Positions 17,746 to 29,783 of a stretch of DNA of 64,000 nucleotides are shown piece by piece; positions within the stretch are counted from its first letter, which is position 1, and every line of letters begins with the position of its first letter. The stretch covers positions 1 to 64,000 of the forward strand of contig JYIN01000010.1 of assembly GCA_002007405.1 (NCBI GenBank), written 5' to 3'. Below the pieces are notes generated by a model. It worked only from the letters and a program-made list of their open reading frames with translations, had not been told where the DNA came from and did not search any database. The translations under genes and the position numbers were made by a program. This DNA is from Gammaproteobacteria bacterium Gsub. Lineage in GTDB: Bacteria > Pseudomonadota > Gammaproteobacteria > PS1 > Pseudothioglobaceae.

Positions 17746-17754
17746 TGGTAAAAT
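17746..17754 (+). promoter_or_regulatory. Candidate extended -10 promoter for rpmH-rnpA
   Basis: TGGTAAAAT fits an extended -10 element (TGn followed by TAAAAT). It lies 30 bases before the rpmH ATG. No good -35 box is visible 17 bases upstream, as is usual for extended -10 promoters. Confidence 0.4.
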
Positions 17755-17784
17755 TGCGAGATTTTATTAGCCGGTATTTTAATC

Positions 17785-17925
17785 ATGAAGCAAAAAAGAA
17801 CCTTTCAACCCAGTGTCTTAAAACACAAACGCACCCATGGCTTTAGATTAAGGATGGCTAGCCGTGCTGGTAGAGCAATCATTAACGCGCGTAGAAAAAA
17901 AGGACGCAAACGCTTGGCTGCCTAA
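17785..17925 (+). CDS. rpmH: 50S ribosomal protein L34
   Basis: A 46-residue basic protein, exactly the usual L34 length. It begins [13 protein letters not shown] and continues with the family motif [16 protein letters not shown] and the Arg/Lys-rich end [13 protein letters not shown]. Structural protein of the large ribosomal subunit. The stop codon is followed at once by the GTG start of rnpA, so the two are co-transcribed. In most gammaproteobacteria dnaA lies upstream of rpmH; here a beta-oxidation operon does. Confidence 0.97.
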   Translation: MKQKRTFQPSVLKHKRTHGFRLRMASRAGRAIINARRKKGRKRLAA

Positions 17926-18261
17926 GTGTCTTTACGACTAACGCGTGATAGAAAAATTCTCAAGGCAAGGGAATATGCACATGTTTTTAAAAAAGGAAAG
18001 CTACTCACAGGAAAATACTGGCAAGTGATTGCCCAACCTGCCCCCAAAGCACAATTAGGCTTGGCAATTTCAAAAAAAATATGTCGCTCAGCGGTGGATA
18101 GAAACCGACTAAAACGCATTGTTAGAGAGACTTTTAGACTGCAACAGCAATATTTAGGCAGTTGGGCTTTTGTAGTGATGGCAAGAAAATCCAAGCCCGC
18201 AAAAAATGCTGTTTTAGCCACCGAATTATTAAATTTATTAAAAAAGATAACCAAAATATAA
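17926..18261 (+). CDS. rnpA: Ribonuclease P protein component
   Basis: Protein cofactor of RNase P, which matures the 5' ends of tRNAs. It has 111 residues. The RNR signature is present as [18 protein letters not shown], preceded by LGLAISKK. The start is a GTG at the base after the rpmH stop; no other start preserves the N-terminal motif [20 protein letters not shown]. The stop overlaps the yidD ATG by one base (TAATG). Confidence 0.95.
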   Translation: MSLRLTRDRKILKAREYAHVFKKGKLLTGKYWQVIAQPAPKAQLGLAISKKICRSAVDRNRLKRIVRETFRLQQQYLGSWAFVVMARKSKPAKNAVLATELLNLLKKITKI

Positions 18262-18485
18262 TGCGCCATCTGTTGTTAATACCGATTAAATTTTACCAAC
18301 GCTTTGTCAGTCCATTTTTAAGTGCAAACTGTCGTTTTATCCCAACCTGCTCTGAATATTCTTATCATGCCGTTAAAACACACGGGGTTTTTAAGGGTCT
18401 TAATTTAAGTCTTCGGCGTATTGGCAAATGCCATCCTTGGCATACGGGCGGATTTGACCCTGTACCCAAAAAACACCCACATTAA
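18261..18485 (+). CDS. yidD: Membrane-protein insertion efficiency factor YidD
   Basis: A 74-residue YidD (UPF0161) protein that supports YidC-dependent membrane insertion. The family pattern [12 protein letters not shown], then [15 protein letters not shown], then [17 protein letters not shown] is complete. The start is the ATG overlapping the rnpA stop; a longer reading from 18162 would overlap rnpA with a non-family sequence. yidC follows after 25 bases. The Cys residues are conserved in the family. Confidence 0.94.
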   Translation: MRHLLLIPIKFYQRFVSPFLSANCRFIPTCSEYSYHAVKTHGVFKGLNLSLRRIGKCHPWHTGGFDPVPKKHPH

Positions 18486-18510
18486 CCAACCAAAACTTTT
18501 TAACTTTGTT

Positions 18511-20121
18511 ATGAACAATCAAAAACTTTTTTTAATCATTGCCATTTTTTTAACTATTTTCTTACTTTGGGATAAATGGGAAATTACCCATACAACCAAT
18601 CAAAATGGCAAGCGCATCAGCAAAACTAAAATTATCTCAAACGAGGCAATAAAACAAGATTTGGATATCCCCAGTATCAACGCAGATGAAATTAACTTAC
18701 CAGTACCTAAAATTACTGAACAAGAGGCGACTACAACCGTTATAACAGACTTACTCACAGTGGAAATTAGTAACAAAGGTGGCACCATTCAAAATGCCTT
18801 CTTAAATACCTATCCAGTTGAAATTAATACAGAGGGAAAATTTCAACTATTAAACAACTTAGAGGGCACACTGTTTCAAGCACAAAGTGGCTTGGCTTCG
18901 CGTGATAATTTATTGCCAACACATTTGTCTGATTTTAACAGCGCTCATTCCAATTACCAATTAGTAGCAGACAAGTTGGTTGTGCCGTTGACTTGGCAGG
19001 ATCAAGATGGCATTCAGGTAACTAAAAATTTTCATTTTAAAAAAGGCAGTTATGTCATTGGAATAGACTATCAAATCAGCAATAATAGTAGCCGTGCCAT
19101 TCCAATTAAAAGTTATGTGCGCCTGAGTCGTAATTCTATTAAACAGTCAAACTTAATGATGCCAACTTTTACTGGCGGGCTGATTTATGACAAAAATGCA
19201 AATGTAGTGCAAAAAAATGAATTTGACGACTGGTCTGAATTTAATCTACAAAAATCAATCGGCGGTTGGCTGGCAATGGCACAGCAATATTTTATTGCCG
19301 CCTGGATTCCAAACCAAAATGAATCGCAAATTTTCTCTGCCAGTGCTAACAATAATTTATATAAACTCACCAATACCAACCGCCAAATCAACCTTGGTGC
19401 TGGCGAGCATATAACTTTGTCAGCCAATCATCTCTACCTAGGTCCTAAAGAATATGGCAAGATTGAGGAAGTAGCAACTGGCTTAAATTACACCCTTGAT
19501 TATGGTTGGTTAGATATTTTGGCGGACCCACTGTCTTGGGCAATTCATAAAATTAACAACTTTGTTGGCAGTTGGGGTTGGTCAATTATCATTATTACTA
19601 TCTTAATTAAATTGGCATTCTACCCGTTGAGCAAAAAATCTTACCATTCAATGGCAGGAATGCGAAGACTAGCGCCAAGACTTGCAAAACTTAAAGAAAC
19701 TTATGGTGATGATAGACAAAAAATGGGGCAGAAAACCATGGAATTGTACAAAAAAGAAAAAGTTAATCCAGCTTCAGGCTGTTTGCCAATTATTATCCAA
19801 ATCCCAGTTTTTATCGCTTTTTACTGGATGTTATTAGACACGGTAGAATTACGCCAAACTCCATTTTGGTGGTTAAGTGACCTCTCTGCAAAAGATCCAT
19901 ACTATATCTTACCAGTTATTATGGGCGTCTCAATGTTTGTCCAACAAAAACTCAATCCCCCGCCACCAGATCCGATGCAGGCAAAAATTATGATGTCTCT
20001 ACCCTTTGTATTTACGATTTTCTTTTTATGGTTTCCCTCAGGTTTAGTGCTTTATTGGGTGTTTAACAACATATTGTCAATTATTCAGCAATGGACAATT
20101 AACAAACACATTAATGGTTAA
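18511..20121 (+). CDS. yidC: Membrane protein insertase YidC
   Basis: Inner-membrane insertase (Oxa1/Alb3 family) of 536 residues (E. coli 548). The ATG at 18511 starts an N-terminal transmembrane anchor (KLFLIIAIFLTIFLLW). A large periplasmic domain follows (about 55-340). The conserved insertase core comes next, with IIIITILIKLAFYPLSKKSY, then the cytoplasmic coiled coil with KVNPASGCLPIIIQIPVFIAFY, and the final segments FVFTIFFLWFPSGLVLYW. The gene is preceded by rpmH-rnpA-yidD in the conserved order, but the usual next gene mnmE is absent; a TauD-like gene overlaps its last eight bases. Confidence 0.96.
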   Translation: MNNQKLFLIIAIFLTIFLLWDKWEITHTTNQNGKRISKTKIISNEAIKQDLDIPSINADEINLPVPKITEQEATTTVITDLLTVEISNKGGTIQNAFLNTYPVEINTEGKFQLLNNLEGTLFQAQSGLASRDNLLPTHLSDFNSAHSNYQLVADKLVVPLTWQDQDGIQVTKNFHFKKGSYVIGIDYQISNNSSRAIPIKSYVRLSRNSIKQSNLMMPTFTGGLIYDKNANVVQKNEFDDWSEFNLQKSIGGWLAMAQQYFIAAWIPNQNESQIFSASANNNLYKLTNTNRQINLGAGEHITLSANHLYLGPKEYGKIEEVATGLNYTLDYGWLDILADPLSWAIHKINNFVGSWGWSIIIITILIKLAFYPLSKKSYHSMAGMRRLAPRLAKLKETYGDDRQKMGQKTMELYKKEKVNPASGCLPIIIQIPVFIAFYWMLLDTVELRQTPFWWLSDLSAKDPYYILPVIMGVSMFVQQKLNPPPPDPMQAKIMMSLPFVFTIFFLWFPSGLVLYWVFNNILSIIQQWTINKHING

Positions 20122-20977
20122 TGTCTTAACCAAAGCGGACGATTATAAGCGTTGGCGTGATGATAAATTTGCCAATGCACTCACCGAGTTAGATGATTAT
20201 AAGGTTGAGATTAGGGACCCGTTCAAACTCTCTCAGGCAGAAAAAGACAAAATCCATACTTTATGTCTGTGTGCAAATTTTGTAATTTTTAAAATCCAAC
20301 CTCACGACTCATACGAGAGTGCCGTCATTAGCATCAATACTCAACTTGGACTAACCAACTTAGACGCTCACCTATTTGTTAAAAATCAAGGTTTAACACA
20401 TATTACCCAAAGCACTGATAAAAACCAACGCGAATTTATCCCTTACACTAATAAAAATTTAGCTTGGCATACTGATGGTTATTACAACCCTATCGAACAA
20501 CGCATTCGGGCATTTTCTTTGTTTTGTGTAAGACCAGCATTGACAGGCGGTGTTAATGAATGGATTGACCCGCAAATGGTTTATTTACTACTGCGAGAAG
20601 ATAACCCAGATATTGCTAAAGCACTGACCCACCCGCGGGCAATGTGTATTCCAGAGCACAAAATATACGAAAAAGTGAGGCGTGTTGCCTCAGTTGGACC
20701 GATATTTTTTATTGATAATCTAAGTCGCACGCTTTCTATGCGCTACACTCAGCGGAAGAAAAATATTAGTTTTTTAGATTCCACCGAGACCAAACAGGCA
20801 GTTAAACATTTAGATGCTTTATTAAACACCCAGACTCATTATCATTTTAAACATCTCCTGCGTACTGGCGAAGGATTATTATGTAACAATGTTGTCCATA
20901 AACGCAGTGCTTTCAACGATGATAAAGATAGCCCTAGGTTGTTGTTAAGAGGGCGCTACTTTAACCGCATAAATTAA
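20114..20977 (+). CDS. TauD/TfdA-family Fe(II)/2-oxoglutarate dioxygenase
   Basis: A 287-residue non-heme iron dioxygenase-like protein. The metal triad is visible as H-x-D in LAWHTDGYYNP and a distal His in CNNVVHKRSAF; the 2-oxoglutarate-binding Arg is probably in LLRGRYF. The substrate is unknown; relatives of this length are often annotated only as TauD/TfdA family proteins. It overlaps yidC by eight bases and precedes ampD by 15, so it is probably translated with the yidC operon. Taurine use is not supported, since no tauABC genes are nearby. Confidence 0.83.
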   Translation: MVNVLTKADDYKRWRDDKFANALTELDDYKVEIRDPFKLSQAEKDKIHTLCLCANFVIFKIQPHDSYESAVISINTQLGLTNLDAHLFVKNQGLTHITQSTDKNQREFIPYTNKNLAWHTDGYYNPIEQRIRAFSLFCVRPALTGGVNEWIDPQMVYLLLREDNPDIAKALTHPRAMCIPEHKIYEKVRRVASVGPIFFIDNLSRTLSMRYTQRKKNISFLDSTETKQAVKHLDALLNTQTHYHFKHLLRTGEGLLCNNVVHKRSAFNDDKDSPRLLLRGRYFNRIN

Positions 20978-20992
20978 GACTATAATTAACCT

Positions 20993-21517
20993 ATGATTCA
21001 TAACCACTTACTCAGCGCAGCAAAGCAAGTGCCATCAGATAATCAAAATGAGCGACCTACTGATGTGATTTCATTAGTGGTTATTCATAATATTTCCTTA
21101 CCCCCGAATATTTTTAATAATGACTATATTGAGCAGTTTTTCACCAACCAACTTGATTTTGATATTCATCCTTATTTCCAAACCATCCGTAATCAGCAGG
21201 TATCGGCACATCTTTTGATTAAGCGTGATGGCAAAATACTGCAGTTTGTCCCCTTTAACAAACGCGCCTGGCATGCGGGTGAATCTAATTTTTTGGGATG
21301 TGATAACTGCAATGATTTCTCTATTGGCATTGAGCTTGAGGGGGCGGATAATATTATCTATGAAAAAATCCAATACCAAGTATTAAACAACACAATCTCT
21401 TTGTTAAAAAAACACTATCCCATCACCGCTGTTGTTGGACATAATGAGATCGCGCCCGGCAGAAAGACCGATCCGGGTGATGCATTTGATTGGAGCAAAA
21501 TAGATGAACACAAATAA
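20993..21517 (+). CDS. ampD: 1,6-anhydro-N-acetylmuramyl-L-alanine amidase AmpD
   Basis: Cytoplasmic zinc amidase of the peptidoglycan recycling pathway. It has 174 residues (E. coli 183) and no signal peptide. Zn ligands are His32 in VVIHNIS and the late pair in VVGHNEIAPGRKTDPGDAFDW. The substrate loop FNKRAWHAGES and GIELEGAD are intact. The gene end overlaps the kdsC-ogt start by 14 bases. A role in beta-lactamase regulation is known for enterobacteria but not implied here. Confidence 0.94.
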   Translation: MIHNHLLSAAKQVPSDNQNERPTDVISLVVIHNISLPPNIFNNDYIEQFFTNQLDFDIHPYFQTIRNQQVSAHLLIKRDGKILQFVPFNKRAWHAGESNFLGCDNCNDFSIGIELEGADNIIYEKIQYQVLNNTISLLKKHYPITAVVGHNEIAPGRKTDPGDAFDWSKIDEHK

Positions 21518-22367
21518 ACTGGCAAAAAATATCAAACTGGCTATTTTTGATGCTGATGGAGTTTTAACCGATGGTGGCTTGTACTTTGCCGATGATGGCA
21601 CAGAGTTTAGGCGTTTTAATTCTTTAGACGGTTTGGGCATCAAACTGCTTAAAAATAATGGCATTGAGCCAGCGGTTATCACAGCACGCACTTCTTTGGC
21701 TGTTAAAAATCGCATCAAAGAGCTCGGTATTAAATATCTTTATCAAGCACAAAATGACAAATTGGTAGTGTTTAATAATTTAATAAAAAAACTTCACCTC
21801 AAAAAACAACAATGTGCTTTTGTAGGTGATGATATCACTGATTTACCAATAATGACTCAAGTAGGTTTGCCAATTGCCGTTGCCAATGCCCATGATTTAG
21901 TGAAGGAAAATGCTTATATGACTACCAAAAAAACGGGGGGCAATGGTGCGGTTAGAGAGGTTTGTGATTTTATTCTTAAAGCCCAAGGCAAATTTGACTC
22001 TGCCATAGAGTCTTATTTAGCGAGACCTCAGTCTATTAGTCAGTCTCTTAGTATGACTAAATTTCAAAAGCACTGTTACCAAACTCTAAAAACACAGGTC
22101 CCCGCTGGTAAAGTCATCAGCTACGCTGGGTTGGCGCAACTCATGGGGTGCCCAAAAAGCATGCGTGCAGTCGGTCAAGCCATGGGCAAAAACCCGTATG
22201 CCCCCACCGTACCTTGCCACCGTGTGGTTAAATCAAATGGTGAATTAGGCGGTTTTAACGATGCCATCACGGTCAAAATCAAGCGTCTCAAAGAAGAAGG
22301 TGTAGAAGTCAAAGATGGCAAAATCATAAATTTCAAACGCCATTTATTCATAAAGCATAGTTTATAA
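21504..22367 (+). CDS. Fusion of KDO-8-phosphate phosphatase (KdsC) and alkylguanine/alkyltransferase-like protein (Ogt)
   Basis: Residues 1 to about 172 are KdsC, a HAD phosphatase of LPS KDO synthesis: nucleophile Asp16 and Asp18 in DADGVLTDG, then TARTS and GDDITDLPIM. Residues from about 184 to 287 form an MGMT/Ogt DNA-repair domain with the helix-turn-helix GKVISYAGLAQLMGCPKSMRAVGQA and the alkyl-acceptor Cys238 in PCHRVV, followed by GGF. The two join in one frame through a short linker (RPQSISQSLS). Met184 (22053) could start a separate Ogt, but no ribosome site precedes it. The preceding gene is ampD; the convergent neighbour is atpC. Confidence 0.88.
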   Translation: MNTNKLAKNIKLAIFDADGVLTDGGLYFADDGTEFRRFNSLDGLGIKLLKNNGIEPAVITARTSLAVKNRIKELGIKYLYQAQNDKLVVFNNLIKKLHLKKQQCAFVGDDITDLPIMTQVGLPIAVANAHDLVKENAYMTTKKTGGNGAVREVCDFILKAQGKFDSAIESYLARPQSISQSLSMTKFQKHCYQTLKTQVPAGKVISYAGLAQLMGCPKSMRAVGQAMGKNPYAPTVPCHRVVKSNGELGGFNDAITVKIKRLKEEGVEVKDGKIINFKRHLFIKHSL

Positions 22368-22375
22368 CCAGTGTA

Positions 22376-22792
22376 TTAGTGTTTTTTACCACGCATTTTA
22401 GAGATCATCTGTAATTGTGCCATGGCTTCGGCTAGGGCAGCTTGGGTTGAGCTAATGTCGTGTTTGCTACTGGCATCAGCCATTGTTTCTTCGGCGCGTT
22501 GTTTGGCTTCTAAGGCTTTAGATTCGTCTAAATCGTTGGCACGGATAGCGGTGTCGGAAAAAATCGTAACCACATCAGGTTGGACTTCAATAATGCCACC
22601 AGAGACATAAATTGATTCAACACCTTGCTGAGTCTGCACTCTCACTTCACCGGGTTTTAAGGTTGATAATAAGGCAACATGTTTTGGGTAAATACCAATT
22701 TCACCGGCTGATGCAGGCGCAAAAATACACTCAGCCTCGCCCGAGTAAAGCGACTCTTCACTACTGACCACATCAACATGGATCGTTGGCAT
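22376..22792 (-). CDS. atpC: ATP synthase epsilon subunit
   Basis: The 138-residue epsilon subunit of F1, which links the rotor to the c-ring and inhibits ATP hydrolysis. The N-terminal beta-sandwich runs from IHVDVVSSEESLYSGEAECIF through GEIGIYPKHVALL and VSGGIIEVQPDVVTIFSD. The C-terminal two-helix domain is rich in Ala/Glu. Last gene of the atp operon; it abuts the atpD stop. Converges with the kdsC-ogt fusion with an eight-base gap, without an obvious terminator. Confidence 0.95.
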   Translation of the reverse strand: MPTIHVDVVSSEESLYSGEAECIFAPASAGEIGIYPKHVALLSTLKPGEVRVQTQQGVESIYVSGGIIEVQPDVVTIFSDTAIRANDLDESKALEAKQRAEETMADASSKHDISSTQAALAEAMAQLQMISKMRGKKH

Positions 22793-24184
<1,392 letters not shown>

Positions 24185-24307
24185 CTAAATGATATATTAT
24201 TTTAGTTCTATTTTATTAAACCACCCTTTTCTGTGCTTGCTGACATCGTTCTATCAGGAATAATAAAAGATATTTCTCGATGTGATATTTAACTGATTCT
24301 CTCATTG

Positions 24308-25171
24308 TTAAACCGCGGCAGCACCACCTACAATCTCAGAGATCTCTTGGGTGATTGCCGCTTGTCTTGCTTTGTTATAAATCAATTCTAAATCTTTTAC
24401 CATATCACTTGCATTGTCGGTGGCACTTTTCATGGCAATCATGCGTGAAGATTGCTCAGAGGCAATATTCTCAACCACGCCTTGATACACCAAAGCCTCA
24501 ATATAGCGTTTGAGTAATACATTCAATGCCACTTGTGCGTCAGGTTCATAAATATAGTCCCAATGATGATCCATCTCCTTTGTCTCAGTTACTACCATTG
24601 GTAGTAATTGTGTCAGATTCGGGGTTTGCACCATGGTGTTTTCAAATTTATTGTAGGCAATGGATAATTGTTGTATTTCATCCTTATCATAAGCGTCTAA
24701 CATCACTTTAATCGTACCTAATAAATCATCAAGATGGGGGCTGTCACCCAGATTGGTTAATACGGATTTGATATTGAACCCAAGATTTTTAAAAAATGTT
24801 GTGGCTTTTTTGCCAATGGTACAAATATCAATCTCAATGCCTTGGGTTTGATAACTGGAGATTTGCTTTAATAAGCTTCTAAATAGGTTGGTATTTAAGC
24901 CACCACATAGCCCTCTATCACTGGAGATAATGATAATACCAAGGCGTTTTAAATGTCCCACCTCTTTCATATACGGGTGTGAAAATTCGCAATGTGCATG
25001 AGACAGATGCCCGATAACTTTTGATATTTTTTCACAATAAGGGCGTGATGCTTGCATTCTGCTTTGGGCTTTTTTCATTTTAGAAGCGGCGACCATTTCC
25101 ATAGCCGAAGTAATTTTTTGCGTGTTTTTAATACTTGTAATTTGTGTTCTAATTTCTTTTCCAGCCGCCAT
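24308..25171 (-). CDS. atpG: ATP synthase gamma subunit
   Basis: Central shaft of F1, 287 residues as in E. coli. The N-terminal helix begins [31 protein letters not shown], and the C-terminal helix contains ERQ-like and [30 protein letters not shown], the most conserved gamma segments. Also visible is [18 protein letters not shown]. Lies between atpA and atpD in the normal order; the 15-base gap after atpA shows co-transcription. Confidence 0.96.
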   Translation of the reverse strand: MAAGKEIRTQITSIKNTQKITSAMEMVAASKMKKAQSRMQASRPYCEKISKVIGHLSHAHCEFSHPYMKEVGHLKRLGIIIISSDRGLCGGLNTNLFRSLLKQISSYQTQGIEIDICTIGKKATTFFKNLGFNIKSVLTNLGDSPHLDDLLGTIKVMLDAYDKDEIQQLSIAYNKFENTMVQTPNLTQLLPMVVTETKEMDHHWDYIYEPDAQVALNVLLKRYIEALVYQGVVENIASEQSSRMIAMKSATDNASDMVKDLELIYNKARQAAITQEISEIVGGAAAV

Positions 25172-25186
25172 TTTTTTACCTATCCC

Positions 25187-26728
25187 CTACCAAGTATGAT
25201 TTGTTTTAAAGTCATCAATAGCAGCTTGCAAATCAGTGGCAATTTCATCATTATAATCCCCTGTTTCGTTAATTTTGGCAATCAATGCGGTTTGATTGGC
25301 ATTCATATAAGCAATCAGTGCAGTCTCAAAATCAACCACTTTATTGACCTCAATATCATCCAACGAACCTGAGTTGGCAGCAAATAATGAAGTTGCCATT
25401 TCAGCCACTGATAATGGCGTGTATTGGTTTTGTTTCATCAATTCAGTAACCCGCTGACCGCGGTCAATTTGGGCTTTGGTTTCGGCGTCAAGGTCTGAGG
25501 CAAACTGGGCAAATGCTGCCAATTCACGATATTGTGCAAGGTCTAAACGAATGCCGCCACCAAGTTTTTTAATAATACTAGTTTGTGCCGCGCCACCCAC
25601 ACGAGATACTGATAAACCAGCATTAATTGCGGGGCGAATGCCAGCGTTAAATAAATCAGTCTCTAAAAAAATTTGACCATCGGTAATAGAGATAACATTG
25701 GTTGGCACAAAAGCAGAAACATCCCCCCCTTGTGTTTCAATGATAGGCAATGCGGTTAATGAACCGGTTTGTCCCTTAATCTCGCCATTGGTATATTTTT
25801 CAACATAGTCGGCATTAACGCGTGAGGCGCGCTCAAGCAAACGCGAATGCAGATAGAATACATCTCCTGGATATGCTTCCCGACCTGGCGGGCGTTTTAA
25901 TAACAACGACACCTCGCGATAAGCCCAAGCCTGTTTGGTTAAATCGTCATATACAATCAAAGCGTCTTCACCACGGTCACGAAAATATTCGCCTATCGCA
26001 CAACCTGCATAAGGAGCAATATATTGTAAAGCTGCAGAGTCGGAGGCGCCTGCTGATACCACAACAGTATTTTCCATTGCACCGTGTTCTTGGAGTTTAC
26101 GCACAACGGCTGCTACCGAAGAATCTTTTTGCCCAATGGCAACATACACACACTTAACTTCAGTATCTTTTTGGTTAATAATAGTATCAACTGCCACGGC
26201 TGTTTTTCCTGTTTGGCGGTCACCAATAATAAGCTCGCGTTGTCCACGACCAATCGGCACCATCGAGTCAATGGCTTTCACCCCAGTTTGAATTGGCTGA
26301 GCAACACTTTGGCGCTCAATCACGCCAGGAGCAACAACTTCTAAAGGACGAAACTCTTTGGCATCAATGCCTCCTTTACCGTCAATCGCCTTACCTAATG
26401 GATTAACCACGCGACCTAACATTGGCTTACCCACTGGCACTTCCACCAAACGGTTAGTACATTTGACGATATTGCCTTGTGAAATATGGTGGTAATCACC
26501 CAAAATTACTGCACCAACGCTATCTTGCTCTAAATTAAGTGCCATTCCAAAAGTATTATTTGGAAATTCAAGCATTTCCCCAAATTGAACATCTGCCAAA
26601 CCATGAATCCGCACAATGCCATCACTGATACTGATAACTGTACCCTCAGTGCGTGCTTGGGCGACAAAATCAAAGTCTTGTATTTGTTTTTTAATTAAAT
26701 CACTAATCTCGCTTGCGTTTAATTGCAT
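25187..26728 (-). CDS. atpA: ATP synthase alpha subunit
   Basis: Non-catalytic nucleotide-binding F1 subunit, 513 residues, exactly the E. coli length. P-loop [13 protein letters not shown], then the family motif [33 protein letters not shown], and [17 protein letters not shown] with the arginine finger region. The ATG is followed by the usual start [15 protein letters not shown]. Ribosome site and spacing are normal. Neighbours: atpH upstream by 33 bases, atpG downstream. Confidence 0.97.
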   Translation of the reverse strand: MQLNASEISDLIKKQIQDFDFVAQARTEGTVISISDGIVRIHGLADVQFGEMLEFPNNTFGMALNLEQDSVGAVILGDYHHISQGNIVKCTNRLVEVPVGKPMLGRVVNPLGKAIDGKGGIDAKEFRPLEVVAPGVIERQSVAQPIQTGVKAIDSMVPIGRGQRELIIGDRQTGKTAVAVDTIINQKDTEVKCVYVAIGQKDSSVAAVVRKLQEHGAMENTVVVSAGASDSAALQYIAPYAGCAIGEYFRDRGEDALIVYDDLTKQAWAYREVSLLLKRPPGREAYPGDVFYLHSRLLERASRVNADYVEKYTNGEIKGQTGSLTALPIIETQGGDVSAFVPTNVISITDGQIFLETDLFNAGIRPAINAGLSVSRVGGAAQTSIIKKLGGGIRLDLAQYRELAAFAQFASDLDAETKAQIDRGQRVTELMKQNQYTPLSVAEMATSLFAANSGSLDDIEVNKVVDFETALIAYMNANQTALIAKINETGDYNDEIATDLQAAIDDFKTNHTW

Positions 26729-26761
26729 AACTTTTTCCTCTCAATAAAATAAACTCTCAAA

Positions 26762-27313
26762 TTAATGTATTGCTGACAAACGCAAACCCAACTCATCAAT
26801 CCGCGCTTGAATCGACAAATCAATCACTCTGTCGCCTTCTTTAATAATAACACCACCGACTAAATTCTTATCTATTTTGGTATCTACACTGACTATTTTT
26901 TGATATTTAGCAGACAAATCAGCAATAATCCTCTCCTTTTGTTCTGTGCTCAATGGATAAGCGCTGATTATATGAAATACTTTGGTATCACTGCTCAGAT
27001 TTATCATTGATTCAAATAAGGATAAAATGCTGGGCAATGCAGCGAAGCGCCCGTTATTTAACAATAAATTCAAAAAAGCACGCTCTTGTGATGTTAATAC
27101 TTTGTTTAGAATTAATTTTAATAACTTGACAATCGCCTCAATTTTACTACGCTTGCTAATATTCGGCGTGGCAATGAATGCTTGTATAGTAGTGTTATTG
27201 ACCAATTGTTTTCCGGCTTGCAAAAAACGCTGCCAATCTGAATATGATTTATTTAGCTTGGCAATGGCAAAAATAGCATTGGCATAAGGCTTGGCGATGG
27301 TTGTTAATTCCAC
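26762..27313 (-). CDS. atpH: ATP synthase delta subunit
   Basis: Peripheral-stalk subunit joining F1 to the b dimer. 183 residues (E. coli 177). Begins with the delta motif TIAKPYANAIFAIAKLNKS. The C-terminal half shows the conserved segment TKIDKNLVGGVIIKEGDRVIDLSIQARIDEL. Sequence between is variable, as usual for delta. It follows atpF by 10 bases. Confidence 0.94.
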   Translation of the reverse strand: MELTTIAKPYANAIFAIAKLNKSYSDWQRFLQAGKQLVNNTTIQAFIATPNISKRSKIEAIVKLLKLILNKVLTSQERAFLNLLLNNGRFAALPSILSLFESMINLSSDTKVFHIISAYPLSTEQKERIIADLSAKYQKIVSVDTKIDKNLVGGVIIKEGDRVIDLSIQARIDELGLRLSAIH

Positions 27314-27323
27314 TTAAAAAATC

Positions 27324-27794
27324 CTATAATGTTTGTGATAATTTACCTAGTATATCCTGATGTGCCTTTACATCAACTTCTCTTGCTAATACCGAACCAA
27401 CCCCTTGCATGACCAGATCAGATACCTGCTCTTTTAAGGTATTACGAGCGCGCGCTGTTTCTTGCTCAATTTCAGCTTGGGCGTTGGTTTTAATCTTGTC
27501 GGCTTCTTGAGTGGCAAGATTTTTGGCATCCTCTACCATATTTGTTGCTTGTCTGCCTGCATTGGCGATGATCTCAGCTGCTTGGTCTTTAGATTGATTT
27601 AATATTTCTTCGGCTTTTTGTTGTGCTTCCTGATGTTCTGAAAATCCTCGTTCTGCTGCAATTAAGCCATTTTCAATGTGTTTTTTGCGTGCTTGCATGG
27701 CAGCCACAATGGGTGGCCAGATAAATTTCATGCAAAACCATGTGAACATGGCAAACATAATGAGCTGACCAATCATTGTCAAATTAATATTCAT
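27324..27794 (-). CDS. atpF: ATP synthase b subunit
   Basis: Peripheral-stalk subunit, 156 residues, the E. coli length. One N-terminal membrane helix (NLTMIGQLIMFAMFTWFCMKFIWPPI) followed by a long charged, Ala/Glu/Gln-rich coiled coil to the C-terminus. The turn motif KFIWPPIVAAMQARKKHI is conserved. Lies between atpE and atpH in the canonical order. Confidence 0.95.
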   Translation of the reverse strand: MNINLTMIGQLIMFAMFTWFCMKFIWPPIVAAMQARKKHIENGLIAAERGFSEHQEAQQKAEEILNQSKDQAAEIIANAGRQATNMVEDAKNLATQEADKIKTNAQAEIEQETARARNTLKEQVSDLVMQGVGSVLAREVDVKAHQDILGKLSQTL

Positions 27795-27826
27795 TATTTA
27801 AACCTGTGCTTTTAAATAAAAATAGT

Positions 27827-28060
<234 letters not shown>

Positions 28061-28086
28061 TTATTACTCCTGTTTTTTTAAAAAAA

Positions 28087-29318
<1,232 letters not shown>

Positions 29319-29345
29319 TTTCGCTACAAATTTACAAAATTTGAG

Positions 29346-29373
29346 ATTATACAGTCTATAGCATAAAAATCAA
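29346..29373 (-). promoter_or_regulatory. Sigma-70-type promoter of the atp operon
   Basis: On the minus strand TTGATT (29368-29373) and a perfect TATAAT (29346-29351) are separated by 16 bases, 28 bases upstream of the atpI ATG. This is the best promoter match seen in the window. Its -35 box lies about a dozen bases inside the edge of repeat copy B. Confidence 0.7.
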
Positions 29374-29384
29374 ACTTTGTGCAT

Positions 29385-29745
29385 CCACCCATAACACATT
29401 ATCTTTTTGATATATTCTTTCTCATTCGTTTTTAATATTCAATCGGTGGTATTTGTCTAAGTGGAATGCACTCTTTTAGGGTTATACCAAAATAAATAAT
29501 CACTTATTTTATCGTTAAACTCTTCTGAGTTATTCTAAATCATAAAGATTGCAATTAACTCATCTGTTTTGCAATCTGCCAGTCAAACTATTTTTTTTAA
29601 ACGCTTTGCCATTATCCGTTAGCAGATGTTGCATCTTAAAATTAGTTAAAATCCTCCAGCTTCGGACGCACTGCAAAATGGGAAAAAACAAGTGATAGTT
29701 TAAGGATTATTTAGGTATTTTTTCTGTTGGAGAAAATATAGTATT
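29385..29745 (-). repeat. Dispersed mosaic intergenic repeat, copy B (upstream of atpI)
   Basis: The 465-bp gap between atpI and the DPM-type gene is largely repeat. Exact matches to copy A in inverted orientation are CCGTTAGCAGATGTTGCATC (29616-29635) and ATATTCAATCGGTGG (29435-29449). Its far end, GATTATTTAGGTATTTTTTC... TTGGAGAAAAT (29704-29737), matches copy C. It contains a 70-bp block absent from copy A. There is no credible coding sequence. Confidence 0.8.
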
Positions 29746-29783
29746 TTTCCCTTCAGTTTAGTTGTAATGTGTTTTTGCTTATT

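Noticed and set aside
17676-17785. Replication origin upstream of rpmH
   Set aside because: No cluster of DnaA boxes and no dnaA; only 110 bases between genes.
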